A stretch of 64,000 nucleotides of DNA, taken from assembly GCF_900101905.1 (NCBI RefSeq), contig NZ_FNAJ01000006.1, positions 124,001 through 188,000 of the forward strand, in the 5' to 3' direction. The DNA is from Myxococcus virescens (GTDB lineage Bacteria; Myxococcota; Myxococcia; Myxococcales; Myxococcaceae). Shown piece by piece: positions 42,690 to 52,523 of this stretch. Position 1 is the first letter of the stretch, and every line of letters begins with the position of its first letter. Position numbers and translations under genes: made by a program. The notes below the pieces were generated by a model. That model saw only the letters and a program-made list of their open reading frames with translations, did no database searches and was not told the origin of the DNA.

Positions 42690-42747
42690 TGCTCGCGAAC
42701 GGCCGCGAGCAAGCAACCCACGGGGTCCGGGATGCTCCCGGGCCCCG
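42690..42747 (+). terminator. Double stem-loop terminator after the repeat lipoprotein gene
   Basis: First hairpin: TGCTCGCG (42690-42697) with CGCGAGCA (42704-42711), a perfect 8-bp stem. Second hairpin: CGGGGTCCGGGA (42721-42732) with TCCCGGGCCCCG (42736-42747), 12 pairs with one wobble and a 3-base loop. No T run follows. The rest of the 287-base gap to 42971 holds no supported gene. Confidence 0.6.
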
Positions 42748-42970
42748 CTCCGCGTCTGGACCTTCGCTCGGAACAACCTGGCGAGTCCGCCACGCCGACC
42801 CGTGAGGATTCTCTCCGGACCTTCGGCTCTGTCCTACCCGGCACACCCATTGTGGCCGCGAGTCGACGCCACCCAGGCACAAAGGGAGGGGTCGCTGTCG
42901 GCCAGCGACCGTGCGTCCGGGCCGGAATGTCGGGTCACCCGCCCGCATCGGGTACGTTGTGCGGCGCGCC

Positions 42971-44224
42971 ATGCCCTTCAAGTTCGTTCATGCCGCCGAC
43001 CTGCACCTGGACACGCCTTTCCGGGGCGTCGCGACCCAGGGACCGCTCCTGGGACGCTTCCAGGATTCGACGTTCCGAGCGCTCACGCGCATCACGGAGG
43101 TGTGCCTGCGAGAACGGGTGGCCTTCCTGCTGCTCGCCGGAGACCTCTTCGACGTGAAGGACCGCTCGGTGCGCGCGCGGCTGGCGCTGCGGCGCGAGCT
43201 GGGCCGGCTGGACGCTGCGGGCATCTCCACCTTCATCGTCCACGGCAACCATGACCCGCTGAGCGGAGACACCGGCGCGCTGGGGCTTCCGCCGTCGGTG
43301 AAGGTGTTCGGCCCGGACTGGGAAGAAGTGGAGGTGAAGCGCGAGGGCCGGCGACTGTGCCGCGTGCAGGGCATCTCCTACCCGGACGTGGAGGTGCGCG
43401 ACGACCTCTCCGCGCGCTTCCGCCGCACCGGGGACGGCTTCAGCGTGGGGCTGCTGCACGCCAACCTGGGCGGCGCGGAGGGCCACGCCAACTACGCCCC
43501 CTGCACCACCGCGGGCCTGGGCTCGCGCGGACTGGACTACTGGGCGCTGGGCCACGTCCACACGCGCGCCGAGCACATGCTCCCCGGCGGCGGCGTGGCG
43601 GTGTACCCCGGCAACCCGCAGGGCCGGCACGCGAACGAGACCGGCCCGCGCGGCTGCATGTTGGTGGAGGTGGAGGACGGCGGCATGCGGCGGCGCTTCA
43701 TCCCCGTGGACGGCGTGCGCTGGCACAAGCTGGAGGTGCCGCTGTCCGGCGTCAACACGCTGGACGGGCTGCTGGCCACGGCGATGGAAGGTGTGGAGGC
43801 ACGCTGCGCGCCCGAGCTGGACGGCCACGCGGTGCGACTCACCCTCACCGGAAGAGGTCCGCTGCACCGCGAGCTGGCCCGCCCTGGCGCGCTGGCACAG
43901 TTGGAGGTGGACCTGCGCGAACAGCTCGCGAGGAGCCACCCACCGGTGCTGCTGGAGTCGCTGCGGGACAGCAGCCGGCCGGAGGTGGACCTGGAGGCGG
44001 TGTGCGCGGCGGGCGGCTTCGCGCGCACGCTGCTGGACGAGGTGGGCTTCCTCGCGGAGGACCCGGCGGCGCTGGCCCGGTTGTGGGAAGAGGAGACGCT
44101 GGGCGCGCTGAGCCAGCGACTGAAGCGGCTGGGCGTGGACGCGCTGGAGACGCCTCGCGCGGAGTGGGTGGCGCAAGCGGGGCTGCACGGCGTGGAGTCG
44201 CTGCATGAGGAGGAGACGTCATGA
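42971..44224 (+). CDS. yhaO: YhaO-type DNA repair exonuclease (SbcD/Mre11-like)
   Basis: A 417-aa metallophosphoesterase nuclease. The family motifs are in order: HAADLHLDTPF (~residues 7-17, metal-binding D and H), LLLAGDLFDVKDRSVRARL, VHGNHDPLSG, LLHANLG and ALGHVHTRAEHM followed by YPGNPQGRHANE. The last ~130 residues are the capping and ATPase-binding region, ending EEVS-like in LHEEETS. ATG 42971 is used. Its TGA overlaps the ATG of the YhaN-like ATPase, so the pair forms a coupled Mre11/Rad50-like complex for DNA end processing. Compared with SbcD, the match is better to YhaO of Bacillus. Confidence 0.88.
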   Translation: MPFKFVHAADLHLDTPFRGVATQGPLLGRFQDSTFRALTRITEVCLRERVAFLLLAGDLFDVKDRSVRARLALRRELGRLDAAGISTFIVHGNHDPLSGDTGALGLPPSVKVFGPDWEEVEVKREGRRLCRVQGISYPDVEVRDDLSARFRRTGDGFSVGLLHANLGGAEGHANYAPCTTAGLGSRGLDYWALGHVHTRAEHMLPGGGVAVYPGNPQGRHANETGPRGCMLVEVEDGGMRRRFIPVDGVRWHKLEVPLSGVNTLDGLLATAMEGVEARCAPELDGHAVRLTLTGRGPLHRELARPGALAQLEVDLREQLARSHPPVLLESLRDSSRPEVDLEAVCAAGGFARTLLDEVGFLAEDPAALARLWEEETLGALSQRLKRLGVDALETPRAEWVAQAGLHGVESLHEEETS

Positions 44225-47200
44225 AGCCGGGGCTGCGCATCGACGCGCTGCGCGTGCTCGGCTTCGGCCGCTTCTCCGGCCTCACGCGCGACCTGGGGCC
44301 GGGACTGCACCTTTTGTACGGCCCCAACGAGGCGGGGAAGAGCACGCTGCTGGCCTTCCTGCGCAGCATGCTGTTCGGCTTCGAGAAGCGCGGGCAACCG
44401 GAGCGCTACGAGCCGGCCCACGGCGGCGCGTTCGGCGGCGAGCTGACGCTGACCACCCACGCGGGTCCACTGCTGGTGCGCCGCATCGCGAGCCGGCGCT
44501 CGTCGGAGGGTGAGCTGTCGGTGCGCGACGCGGAGGGGAAGGAGCTCTCGAAGGAGTCGCTGGAGAGCGCGCTGGCCCACGTGTCGCGCGAGCTGTTCTT
44601 CGACGTGTTCGCCTTCCGCCTGGATGAGCTGGCCGGCTTCGAACGGCTCACCGAGCAGCGAGGCGCCTCCGAGGCCCTGGTGGCCGCCAGCATGCGCGGC
44701 GCGCGCCGGCTGCCGGAGGTCATGGACCAGCTCCGCAAGCGCATCGAGAAAATCTACAAGCCGAACGGCGTGACGCCCTCGCTGAACGTGACGCTGAAGG
44801 CCCTGGAGGACGTCCAGGTCCGGCTGCGGCAGGAGGGAGACCGGCCCGCGCGCTACTTCGCGGAGAAGGAGCGGCTGGGCGCGCTGGTGGAGGAGCAACA
44901 GACGCTCGAAGCGGCGCTGCTGGAGACGGGGACCGGCCTGGAGCGGCTGACGCGGCTGGAGGCGGCGCTCGGGGACGTGGCGGCGCTGACGCAGGCCCGC
45001 GCCGAGCTGGCGACGCTGCCCGCGCTGGAGACCTTCCCCGAGGCAGGTGAGTCGCGGCTCGAGGACGGCCTGCACCGGCGCCGGAGCTATCGCGCGGAAG
45101 GCGCTCGGCTGGCGGAGCGACTGGCCACGGTGGAGGCCGGGCTGGAGCGGCTGTCCGCGCCATCCGGCGTCCGGGGTCGCGAGGAGGCGCTGAGCCAGGC
45201 TCTGGCGGCGTACACCGAGGGCGCCGCGCTGCTGCGCGCCCTGCCCTCCCGCCGGGCCGCCCTGGCGGAGAAACAACGGCAGGTGGAGCTGGCCTTGCGC
45301 GAGCTGGGCCTGCCCGTGGATGGACCCGGCCTGTTGGCGCTGGACTTGAGCGTGAGCGTCCGCGTGACGCTGGAGGAACTGGCGCTCCGGCTGGGAGCGG
45401 CCGAGGTCGCGCATCGCGAGGCGGAGGGCGCATGGGCCCGCGCCGTCTCGGAGCGTGAGCGACTGGATGGCGCGCTGGCGCGAGTGGACGCCGAGCTGTC
45501 GACGCTGCCGGAGGAACGGGCGTCGCGGATTCGCCAGCAACAGGCGGGGCTGGGACGGCTGCGCACCGTGCGCGCGGAGATGGAGCGCCTGTCGGAGCAG
45601 CGGGCCGAGCTGCACCGGCAATTCGAGAGCGTCCGCACCCAGGGCGAGCCGCAGGCGACGGCGGCGGTGCTGCCCACGTGGTGGGTGCCGGCGGTCGCGG
45701 CGGTGGTGGTGGCGCTCGCGGTGACGGCGTGGCTGCTGGCGGGCAACGTGGTGGGCGCGCTGTGCCTCGTGGGCGGCTTGCTGCTGACAGGCGTGCTGGA
45801 GCTGGCCCGGCGCCGTGTGGAGACGGCGCGCGACGCGGACGTGGAGGCACAACGCGCGCGCCAGCGCTGGCGGCAGCAGGAAGAGGAGCGGCTGCGCGCG
45901 GCCTTGATGAGCCTGTCCGCGCGGGAAGAGCTGCTGCACCGTGAGTTGCTGTCCGCGGCGTCCGAGGCCGGACTCAACCTGGTCGCGACAGCGGCGGACA
46001 TGGCGGCGCGGGAAGCCGTGCTGGCGGATGCGCTGGAGCGAGCGGGACGGAGGGAGCAGCTCCAGCGGGAGCGGGAGACCCTGCACGCCGAGCACACCGC
46101 CGCGCGACGTGAGGAGCACCGCGCGAGTGAGGCGGTGGGCGAGGCGGAGTCGCGGCAAGAACAGTTGGGCGCGGAGCTGACGGCCCTGCTGTCGGAGCGG
46201 CGCTTCCCTCCCACGTTGGCCGCGTCCGCGGCACTGGCGCTGTGGCGCGACGCGGCGGCGCTCCGTCAGCGACTCCTGGACGTCGGCGCGGAGGAAGCCG
46301 CGCTCACGGTGGACGCGCAGGTCTGCGCCCTGGTGACGTCGCGGCTGTGGGCGGAGGCCGTGGTGGCGGAGCTCATCCCGGGCGCGACGGAGGCCCGCGA
46401 GCTGGACGCTGGCGTCATGGAGCCCCTGGCGTCTCGGGTGGCGGCGGCGCTGGAAGCGGAGCGCGCGCAGAGCCTGGAGCGCAGGACGCTGGAAGAGCGG
46501 CGGCACGAACTGCGAGCGGAGAAGGCGCGGCTGGACGGGCTGTGCCACGACGAAGAAGCGGCGTTGGCGACGCTGCTGGCCGAAGGTGGCAGCGCCGACG
46601 AGGAGACCTTCCGCCGCCGCGCCGCACAGGCACGCCGCTACGTGGAGCTGACAGGCCGGACGCGGGAACTGTCACACCGCATCGAGGCGCGCACGGGCCT
46701 GTCGGAGACGCTCGCGCGGCAGGCGCTCATCGACGTGGGCGGCGAGCAGGGCCTGCGCGTGGAGCTGGAATCCCTGCGCGACAGACAGGCGGAGGCCCAG
46801 GACCGGCTGAAGGCGGTGCTCACGGAGCGCGGCGCGCTCAGCCACCAATTGGAGCAGTGGGAGAACGACGACGCGCTGGCGAAGCTCCGCATCGTCGAGG
46901 AGTCCCTGCGCGCACGGGCCGCCGAGCTGGCAAAGCAGTATGCGGCGGACCGGCTGACCCTGGCACTGCTGGCGCGGGCGCGCCGCCGCTTCGAGGAGGA
47001 GCAGCAGCCTCGGGTGGTGCAGCTCGCCTCGGAGCACTTCGCCACGCTCACCCAGGGCCGCTACCAACGCGTCTTCATCCCCACGGGAGAGGAGCGCGAG
47101 CTGCGCGTAGGTGATGGCCAGCGCGACTGGAGCGCGGCGCAACTCTCCCGAGGGACGCGCGAGCAGCTCTACCTCGCGTTCCGGCTGGCGGTGGTGCGCG

Positions 47201-47445
47201 ACTTCGGCGAGACGCGCGGGGCGCTGCCGCTCATCGTCGACGACGTGCTGGTGAACTTCGACCCGGAGCGGGCGCGAGGCGCCATCCACCTGCTGGCGAA
47301 GCTCTCCGAGCACCAGCAGGTCATCGCCTTCACCTGCCATCCCTGGCTGCGAGACGCCTTCGCCGCCGAGGGCGCGCGGGTGCAGGCGCTGGACGCCTCC
47401 ACGAGCGAACCGCCCGCGCCCGTGTCCGTGCTGAAGACGGGTTAG
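44221..47445 (+). CDS. yhaN: YhaN-type SMC-like ATPase with internal membrane segment
   Basis: A 1074-aa Rad50/SbcC-like ATPase. The N-terminal nucleotide-binding half has Walker A GPNEAGKSTLLAFLRSMLFG (~residues 35-54). A very long coiled coil follows, interrupted by two hydrophobic helices at ~483-530 (WWVPAVAAVVVALAVTAWLL, ALCLVGGLLLTGVLEL). The C-terminus has the ABC signature QLSRGTREQLYLAFRLA, Walker B LPLIVDDVLVNFDPERA and the H-loop VIAFTCHPWL. Membrane helices in the middle of the coil are a known feature of YhaN and suggest tethering to the membrane, unlike SbcC with its zinc hook. It overlaps the exonuclease gene by 4 bases. ATP hydrolysis is expected to open DNA ends to the nuclease. 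Confidence 0.88.
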   Translation: MKPGLRIDALRVLGFGRFSGLTRDLGPGLHLLYGPNEAGKSTLLAFLRSMLFGFEKRGQPERYEPAHGGAFGGELTLTTHAGPLLVRRIASRRSSEGELSVRDAEGKELSKESLESALAHVSRELFFDVFAFRLDELAGFERLTEQRGASEALVAASMRGARRLPEVMDQLRKRIEKIYKPNGVTPSLNVTLKALEDVQVRLRQEGDRPARYFAEKERLGALVEEQQTLEAALLETGTGLERLTRLEAALGDVAALTQARAELATLPALETFPEAGESRLEDGLHRRRSYRAEGARLAERLATVEAGLERLSAPSGVRGREEALSQALAAYTEGAALLRALPSRRAALAEKQRQVELALRELGLPVDGPGLLALDLSVSVRVTLEELALRLGAAEVAHREAEGAWARAVSERERLDGALARVDAELSTLPEERASRIRQQQAGLGRLRTVRAEMERLSEQRAELHRQFESVRTQGEPQATAAVLPTWWVPAVAAVVVALAVTAWLLAGNVVGALCLVGGLLLTGVLELARRRVETARDADVEAQRARQRWRQQEEERLRAALMSLSAREELLHRELLSAASEAGLNLVATAADMAAREAVLADALERAGRREQLQRERETLHAEHTAARREEHRASEAVGEAESRQEQLGAELTALLSERRFPPTLAASAALALWRDAAALRQRLLDVGAEEAALTVDAQVCALVTSRLWAEAVVAELIPGATEARELDAGVMEPLASRVAAALEAERAQSLERRTLEERRHELRAEKARLDGLCHDEEAALATLLAEGGSADEETFRRRAAQARRYVELTGRTRELSHRIEARTGLSETLARQALIDVGGEQGLRVELESLRDRQAEAQDRLKAVLTERGALSHQLEQWENDDALAKLRIVEESLRARAAELAKQYAADRLTLALLARARRRFEEEQQPRVVQLASEHFATLTQGRYQRVFIPTGEERELRVGDGQRDWSAAQLSRGTREQLYLAFRLAVVRDFGETRGALPLIVDDVLVNFDPERARGAIHLLAKLSEHQQVIAFTCHPWLRDAFAAEGARVQALDASTSEPPAPVSVLKTG

Positions 47446-47526
47446 CCCAGCGAAGCGCCAGGATGACGTGCCCGGAACGTATCGGGGCTATGTCAGGTTC
47501 CGTCCCAGGTGACGACCCTCCGAGCC

Positions 47527-48396
47527 ATGACGACCACCGAGATGCAGAACCCCGAACGACAGGGGACGACAGGACTGCCCGACGGGCGCGTGTTGGGCTG
47601 GAGTGAGTGGGGGCCTCTCACAGGCAGGCCCGTGTTGCTCTGTCCGGGAGCAGCGACCAGCCGATGGTTGGGCTTTGGCTCGGCGGTGTTGGAGCAGACA
47701 GGCATCCGGCTCATCTCCGTCGACAGGCCCGGCCTGGGGGCGTCCACGCCCATGCCACAGCGGAGTCTCCTGGACTGGGCCCGTGACATCCGGAACTTCC
47801 GTGTTGCGCGGGCGCTGAATGGGCTTCGCGCGGTGGGCTTCTCCCAGGGCGCGCCCTTCGCCCTCGCTTGCGCCGCCACGCAAGAGGTGGAAGCGGTCGC
47901 GCTCGTCTCAGGCGGGGACGAACTGGCACACCCGGCCATGCGAGCACTCCTCCATCCGGACATCGTGAAGCTGGTGGACCTCACCGCCACGGAGCCCGCC
48001 CAAGCCGAGGCATTCTTCGCGGGGATGAGTCCTCAGATGATGTGGAACATGGTCATCGGCATGAGCCACGAAGCGGACCGCGCCGTGTACACCGAGCCAC
48101 GCTTCGCCGAAGCGTACCGGCGCGCGCTGGACGAAGCGTTCTCACAAGGCACTGCGGGCTACGCACGAGACACCGTGCTGGCCATGTCCCGCTGGCCCTT
48201 CGAGCCCGAGTCCATCTCCGTGCCGGTGGACCTCTGGTACGGCGGGCTCGATACGAGCACCGTTCACTCACCCGACCACGGACAGACGCTCGCGACGAGG
48301 ATTCCCACGGCCCGGCGCCGCGTGGAGCCAGACGCCGGGGGCGCACTGCTATGGACGCACGCCGAGCGCATCCTCGCGTCGCTGATTGTCCGGTAG
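47527..48396 (+). CDS. Alpha/beta-fold hydrolase
   Basis: A 289-aa hydrolase from ATG 47527 (GTG 47509 is possible; neither has a strong ribosome-binding site). The nucleophile elbow is AVGFSQGAPFA (Ser), the acid is probably in WYGGLDTSTVHSPDHG and the histidine in LLWTHAERILASL. SVDRPGLGASTPMP is the usual strand-4 loop. The substrate is unknown; it is of the general proline iminopeptidase/esterase-like group. The following acyltransferase frame begins 11 bases before this stop, so the two may be co-transcribed. Confidence 0.83.
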   Translation: MTTTEMQNPERQGTTGLPDGRVLGWSEWGPLTGRPVLLCPGAATSRWLGFGSAVLEQTGIRLISVDRPGLGASTPMPQRSLLDWARDIRNFRVARALNGLRAVGFSQGAPFALACAATQEVEAVALVSGGDELAHPAMRALLHPDIVKLVDLTATEPAQAEAFFAGMSPQMMWNMVIGMSHEADRAVYTEPRFAEAYRRALDEAFSQGTAGYARDTVLAMSRWPFEPESISVPVDLWYGGLDTSTVHSPDHGQTLATRIPTARRRVEPDAGGALLWTHAERILASLIVR

Positions 48397-49201
48397 GCGC
48401 CGCGCGACACCTCCAAGTACAAGCCCACCTGCCACGAGCCTGTGGCACACTGCGCGCGCCATTCGACTCCTCTTCTCCATCGTCTTCTGGGCGTTCCTGA
48501 TGCTCTCCAGCGCCGTGCTCTTCGTGGGCGCCGTGCTGGTCTGGCTCGTCACGTTGCCGTTCGACCGCGACGGGCGCGTCCTGCATCTGTATTCGTGCTT
48601 CTGGGCGCAGCTCTACTTCTACGTCAACCCGCTCTGGCACCTGGAGGTCGACGGCCGCGAACACCTGCCCTGGCGGGGCCCGGCCGTGCTCGTGTCCAAC
48701 CACGAGTCGCTCGGCGACATCCTGGTCCTCTTCGGCCTCTACCGTCCCTTCAAGTGGGTCTCCAAGGCGTCGAACTTCAAGCTGCCCCTCATCGGCTGGA
48801 ACATGCGGCTCAACCGCTATGTCCCCCTGGTGCGCGGCGACAAGGCGAGCATCATGAAGATGCTGGCCGACTGCGAATACTGGCTGTCTCGCGGCGTGCC
48901 CATCCTCATGTTCCCCGAAGGCACACGCTCCTCCGACGGCGTCGTGAAGCCCTTCAAGGACGGCGCCTTCGCGTTGGCCTTGAAGCAGCGCTGCCCCGTC
49001 ATCCCCGTGGTCCTCACCGGCACCGCGCGCACCCTGCCCAAGCACGGCCTGGTGCTGGAGACCACCGCCCGCTGCCACGTCCAGGTCATGCCCCCTGTCG
49101 ACCCCAGCGCCTTCACCGATGTGGCGTCCCTGCGTGACCACGTCCGGAATCTCATCGTCTCGGAAAAAGCGCGCATCGAGGCCCTGACGCCCGGCGCCTG
49201 A
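48386..49201 (+). CDS. 1-acyl-glycerol-3-phosphate acyltransferase-like protein (PlsC family)
   Basis: A 271-aa membrane acyltransferase. The start is uncertain: TTG 48386 overlaps the previous gene, and no ATG lies before the first membrane helix. N-terminal hydrophobic helix ~27-55 (LLFSIVFWAFLMLSSAVLF). The catalytic HxxxxD motif is SNHESLGDI and the acceptor-binding motif is MFPEGTRSSDGVVKPFKDGAF. Further blocks WVSKASNFKLPLIGWNM and VIPVVLTGTARTLPK complete the four family motifs. It probably transfers an acyl chain to lysophosphatidic acid in phospholipid synthesis; a paralogue for special lipids (ether or iso-branched lipids of myxobacteria) is possible. Confidence 0.86.
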   Translation: MSGRRRATPPSTSPPATSLWHTARAIRLLFSIVFWAFLMLSSAVLFVGAVLVWLVTLPFDRDGRVLHLYSCFWAQLYFYVNPLWHLEVDGREHLPWRGPAVLVSNHESLGDILVLFGLYRPFKWVSKASNFKLPLIGWNMRLNRYVPLVRGDKASIMKMLADCEYWLSRGVPILMFPEGTRSSDGVVKPFKDGAFALALKQRCPVIPVVLTGTARTLPKHGLVLETTARCHVQVMPPVDPSAFTDVASLRDHVRNLIVSEKARIEALTPGA

Positions 49202-49291
49202 CGCATCCCTCCCGGCCCGCCCCTTTCACCGGCTCCAGAACCCAGGCAAAGATGCCCACCGGGTTCGAGGCGGGGCACTCCGAGGAACGCG

Positions 49292-52200
49292 ATGCGCAAA
49301 CAGCCGGTGGTGATGGTCGCGCTCGGTGGACTCGCACTGGCGCTGGCCGTGGCGCTCGTCCATGTCCAGGACGACTCGGGTGCTCGACCACCGCCGCCCA
49401 CCGCGCAGCGCGGTCCGTCGCTTCGAAAGCTCGACGCCCCCACCCCCCCGCCGAAAGGCAACCACTCGCTCCGTGGCCGCGTGCTCGACCCGTGGCGCCG
49501 CCCCGTCGCAGGCATCCAGGTCTCCGCCACGCGTGAGATGCCCGGCGAGTCCCTGTCCGCACTTCCCTGTGACACACGCGCGCCGGACGTGTCGCTGTCC
49601 TCCGGCGACTGCATGGGAGCGCCCGAGGAGGAGGTGCGGGGCCTCGTCGAGGTGGGCCACGGCGGCGCGCCCGTGGTGGCCCAGGCCGTCACGTCGGCGG
49701 AGGGAACGTTCCGTCTCGAAGGACTGCCCGAGGGCACGGTGGCGCTCTGGGCCATCGGCGAGCATCACGCCACGCTGGCGCTCGACGTCAGCACCGGCGC
49801 GCAGGACGTGACGCTCGTCCTCGACCCGGGCCTCTTCCTTCCGGGCCGCGTCATCGTTGAATCCGGCGCGCCGCTGCCCGGAGCCCGCGTGACGCTCTTC
49901 CACCAGGAGCACTCCCGCTTCTTCGATGCCAGGACTGGCGCGGATGGCCGCTTCGCCTTCGGTCCGCTTCCACCGGGCGACTACACCGTCGTCGCCGCCA
50001 GTGACGGCCTGCTGACAGACTCCCTTCAAGACGTGGAGATGGAGGACCTGAATCCCATCGTCCTCCACCGACCCCGGCGGCTGTCCGGGCGCGTGCTTGC
50101 CCAGGACACGCCCGTCGCCGGCGCGGAAGTCCACGTGGCCTACACGTCGTCCGTCACCGTGACGGACGACCAGGGCCGCTTCTCCTTCGAGCCACTCTCT
50201 CCAGGTGATTACGAGGTGCGCGCGGAGCACCAGGGCGCCTACGGCTTCGCCATGGTGACGCTCACCGAGGAAGACGGGGACGCGGACACCACCGTGCACC
50301 TGGGCACGCTCATCTATCTGGAAGGCACCGTTCGCGACGAGTCCGGGCGCCCCATCCCTGAAGCCCATGTGGGCGCTGGCGCGGCCAGGGGACGGGCCCC
50401 TCCCGTGGACTACGCCACCACGATGGCGGACGGCCGGTTCCGGCTGGGCCCGCTGCGGCGGGAGCCCTACATCTTCAACGTCCTGGCCTCCGGCTATCTG
50501 GGCACGCTGCGTGACGAAGTCGCCACGCCTGGACTGCGTCTGGACTTCACGCTCGCGCGCGCCCACGTCATCCGAGGCATCGTCATCGACGCCCAGGGAA
50601 CCCCCGTGCCCGATGTGGACATCGACCTGGACAGGGAGTCGCTACCCGACACCGAGATAGACTTCGAGCGCGTGGACGCCACCAGGTCGGACGAGCACGG
50701 CCGCTTCGAGCTCGCGGCCCCCCAGCCAGGGCGCTACGAAATCGTCTTCACCAGCCAGGGCCATCTGGAGGCGCGGGTGATGGCGGACGCCCCGAGCCCC
50801 GAGCTCCGCGTGGTGATGGAGGCGACGGCCCGCGTGGAGGGCACCGTCACGAGCGCCCAGGGCCTCCCCGTCCACCACATGGCGATTCACCTCGAGGCTG
50901 ACAGCGACGCCTGGAGCTCCCACGCCGTCGAGAGCGACGAGGAGGGGCGCTTCTCCATCACCGGGGTGCTCCCGGGCACGTACCGCCTGCACGCGGGGAC
51001 GAACACCCCCCCGGCCCCCCGAGCGGCGTCGCGTACCGTCACCGTGCACGGCTCGGAGGTCGTGAATGCCTCGCTGCGGCTGGAGACCGGAGCGCCGGTG
51101 TCCGGCATCGTCGTGGACGAGCGCGGGCGCCCGGTGGCGAACGCCACGGTGGAGGGGCAATCCCTGTCGGGCCAGCGCGACGACCTCCCCCCCAGCGTCA
51201 CCACCAGCGACGACGAGGGCCACTTCACCCTGCACCACCTGGCGGAAGGTGAGTGCTCGCTGCGCGCGGCGAAGGGCCGGTATGTGTTCGAGGCCACCGA
51301 GCCGCGTGCTCCCGGCGTCGCGCATCCCGCGGTCCTCGCGCAGTCGGGAGCTCGCAACGTGCGGCTGGTGCTGCGAAGCCAGGGGAACGTCCATGGCCGC
51401 GTGGTGCGCGCGAATGGCACCCCCATCACCCGCTTCACCATCAACCAGGAGCCCTTCCGGGACCCCGAGGGGAGCTTCAGGTTCGCCGCCCCCGTCGCAG
51501 GGACACAGCGGCTGACCTTCGAGGCCCCCGGGCTGACGCGCGCCGTGCGCGAGGTGCAGGTCCCCGCGGCCGAGGACCTGGACCTGGGGCAGGTGCGGCT
51601 GGAGGCTGGGCGCAACGTCCGCGGCCGGGTGGTGGACGCGGCGACGTCGAAACCCATCGAGGACGCCATCGTCGAGGTCCACCTGCCGGGTGAAGGCGGC
51701 ACATTCGAGGAAGTCACCGCGCTGGCCGTGGACGTCTCCCAACCGGATGGCACTTTCGCCTTCCCACTGCTGGAAGCGCGCCCGCTGGACGTGCTGGTCC
51801 AGACGAACCAGGGGCACCCCATCCTGCGCCATCGGATTGGTACGGGTGACGAAGCCTTGGAGTTGCGGGTGTATCCGGGCGCGCAGGTGGAAGGCACCCT
51901 GAAGGACCGCGACGGAAACCCCGCGGAAGCCGTCGTGCAGCTCGTCGCCGAAGACAGGGACTACTCCGCCTCGGTGGACGACGCGTTGGGGACGTTCCAG
52001 GCCCGGAACGTCCCGGCGGGCACCTACACGCTGTCGGCGTCCATGGGACAGAACGCGGAAGGCCGCAGCGTGGCCTTCCTTCCGCAGCGCGTGAAGGTTC
52101 CCCCCATGGGGAAGGTGACGTTCGCCTTCACGGAAGCCACCGGTGGCGGCACGATGCGACTCGGCATCCGGATGCCTCCCGTCAAGCCGGACGTGGGGAT

Positions 52201-52474
52201 CTACAAGGCGTTGCTGTCGGGCACGCTGCCACCGACCGTGTCCGGCCGGGAGCTCCGCACCCGGGCCCGCTTCGGAGACATCCGAGCGTCCACGAAGAGC
52301 CTGGAGGGCGTGTTGGTGTACGAGCAGCTCCCGGCTGGGGCGTACACGTTCATCGTCCTGCTGGAAGAAGAGGGGAAGCCCGCTCGCTTCACCGTCCACC
52401 GGGAGGAGCTCTTCCTCGCGGAGGGGGAGACGCTGGAGCGGGACATCCCGGTGACGCCACGGCCCCTGCCCTGA
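49292..52474 (+). CDS. Large secreted protein of carboxypeptidase-regulatory-like domains
   Basis: A 1060-aa protein from ATG 49292 (GAGGA at five bases). One N-terminal hydrophobic helix (~residues 7-25, VVMVALGGLALALAVALV) acts as signal anchor. The rest is about ten ~80-residue beta-sandwich domains of the CarboxypepD_reg type, each recognised by a G(R/T)V.D..G.P..GA.V start and a DGRF.F..L.PG.Y.V end. Examples are GRFAFGPLPPGDYTVVA, GRFSFEPLSPGDYEVRA, GRFELAAPQPGRYEIVF and GRFSITGVLPGTYRLHA. Such stalks are surface or periplasmic adhesive rods; no enzyme domain is attached. It lies 90 bases after the acyltransferase and 49 before the scramblase-like gene. Confidence 0.87.
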   Translation: MRKQPVVMVALGGLALALAVALVHVQDDSGARPPPPTAQRGPSLRKLDAPTPPPKGNHSLRGRVLDPWRRPVAGIQVSATREMPGESLSALPCDTRAPDVSLSSGDCMGAPEEEVRGLVEVGHGGAPVVAQAVTSAEGTFRLEGLPEGTVALWAIGEHHATLALDVSTGAQDVTLVLDPGLFLPGRVIVESGAPLPGARVTLFHQEHSRFFDARTGADGRFAFGPLPPGDYTVVAASDGLLTDSLQDVEMEDLNPIVLHRPRRLSGRVLAQDTPVAGAEVHVAYTSSVTVTDDQGRFSFEPLSPGDYEVRAEHQGAYGFAMVTLTEEDGDADTTVHLGTLIYLEGTVRDESGRPIPEAHVGAGAARGRAPPVDYATTMADGRFRLGPLRREPYIFNVLASGYLGTLRDEVATPGLRLDFTLARAHVIRGIVIDAQGTPVPDVDIDLDRESLPDTEIDFERVDATRSDEHGRFELAAPQPGRYEIVFTSQGHLEARVMADAPSPELRVVMEATARVEGTVTSAQGLPVHHMAIHLEADSDAWSSHAVESDEEGRFSITGVLPGTYRLHAGTNTPPAPRAASRTVTVHGSEVVNASLRLETGAPVSGIVVDERGRPVANATVEGQSLSGQRDDLPPSVTTSDDEGHFTLHHLAEGECSLRAAKGRYVFEATEPRAPGVAHPAVLAQSGARNVRLVLRSQGNVHGRVVRANGTPITRFTINQEPFRDPEGSFRFAAPVAGTQRLTFEAPGLTRAVREVQVPAAEDLDLGQVRLEAGRNVRGRVVDAATSKPIEDAIVEVHLPGEGGTFEEVTALAVDVSQPDGTFAFPLLEARPLDVLVQTNQGHPILRHRIGTGDEALELRVYPGAQVEGTLKDRDGNPAEAVVQLVAEDRDYSASVDDALGTFQARNVPAGTYTLSASMGQNAEGRSVAFLPQRVKVPPMGKVTFAFTEATGGGTMRLGIRMPPVKPDVGIYKALLSGTLPPTVSGRELRTRARFGDIRASTKSLEGVLVYEQLPAGAYTFIVLLEEEGKPARFTVHREELFLAEGETLERDIPVTPRPLP

Positions 52475-52523
52475 GCGCGGGTGCGATTATCGGTTGTCCC
52501 AGCCCACGCCTAGAGTGAAGCGG

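Noticed and set aside
43537-46548. Minus-strand open frame of 1003 codons opposite yhaO/yhaN
   Set aside because: High-GC shadow: it is rich in Arg, Gln, His and Leu, has no domain or ribosome-binding site, and both plus-strand genes are clear families.
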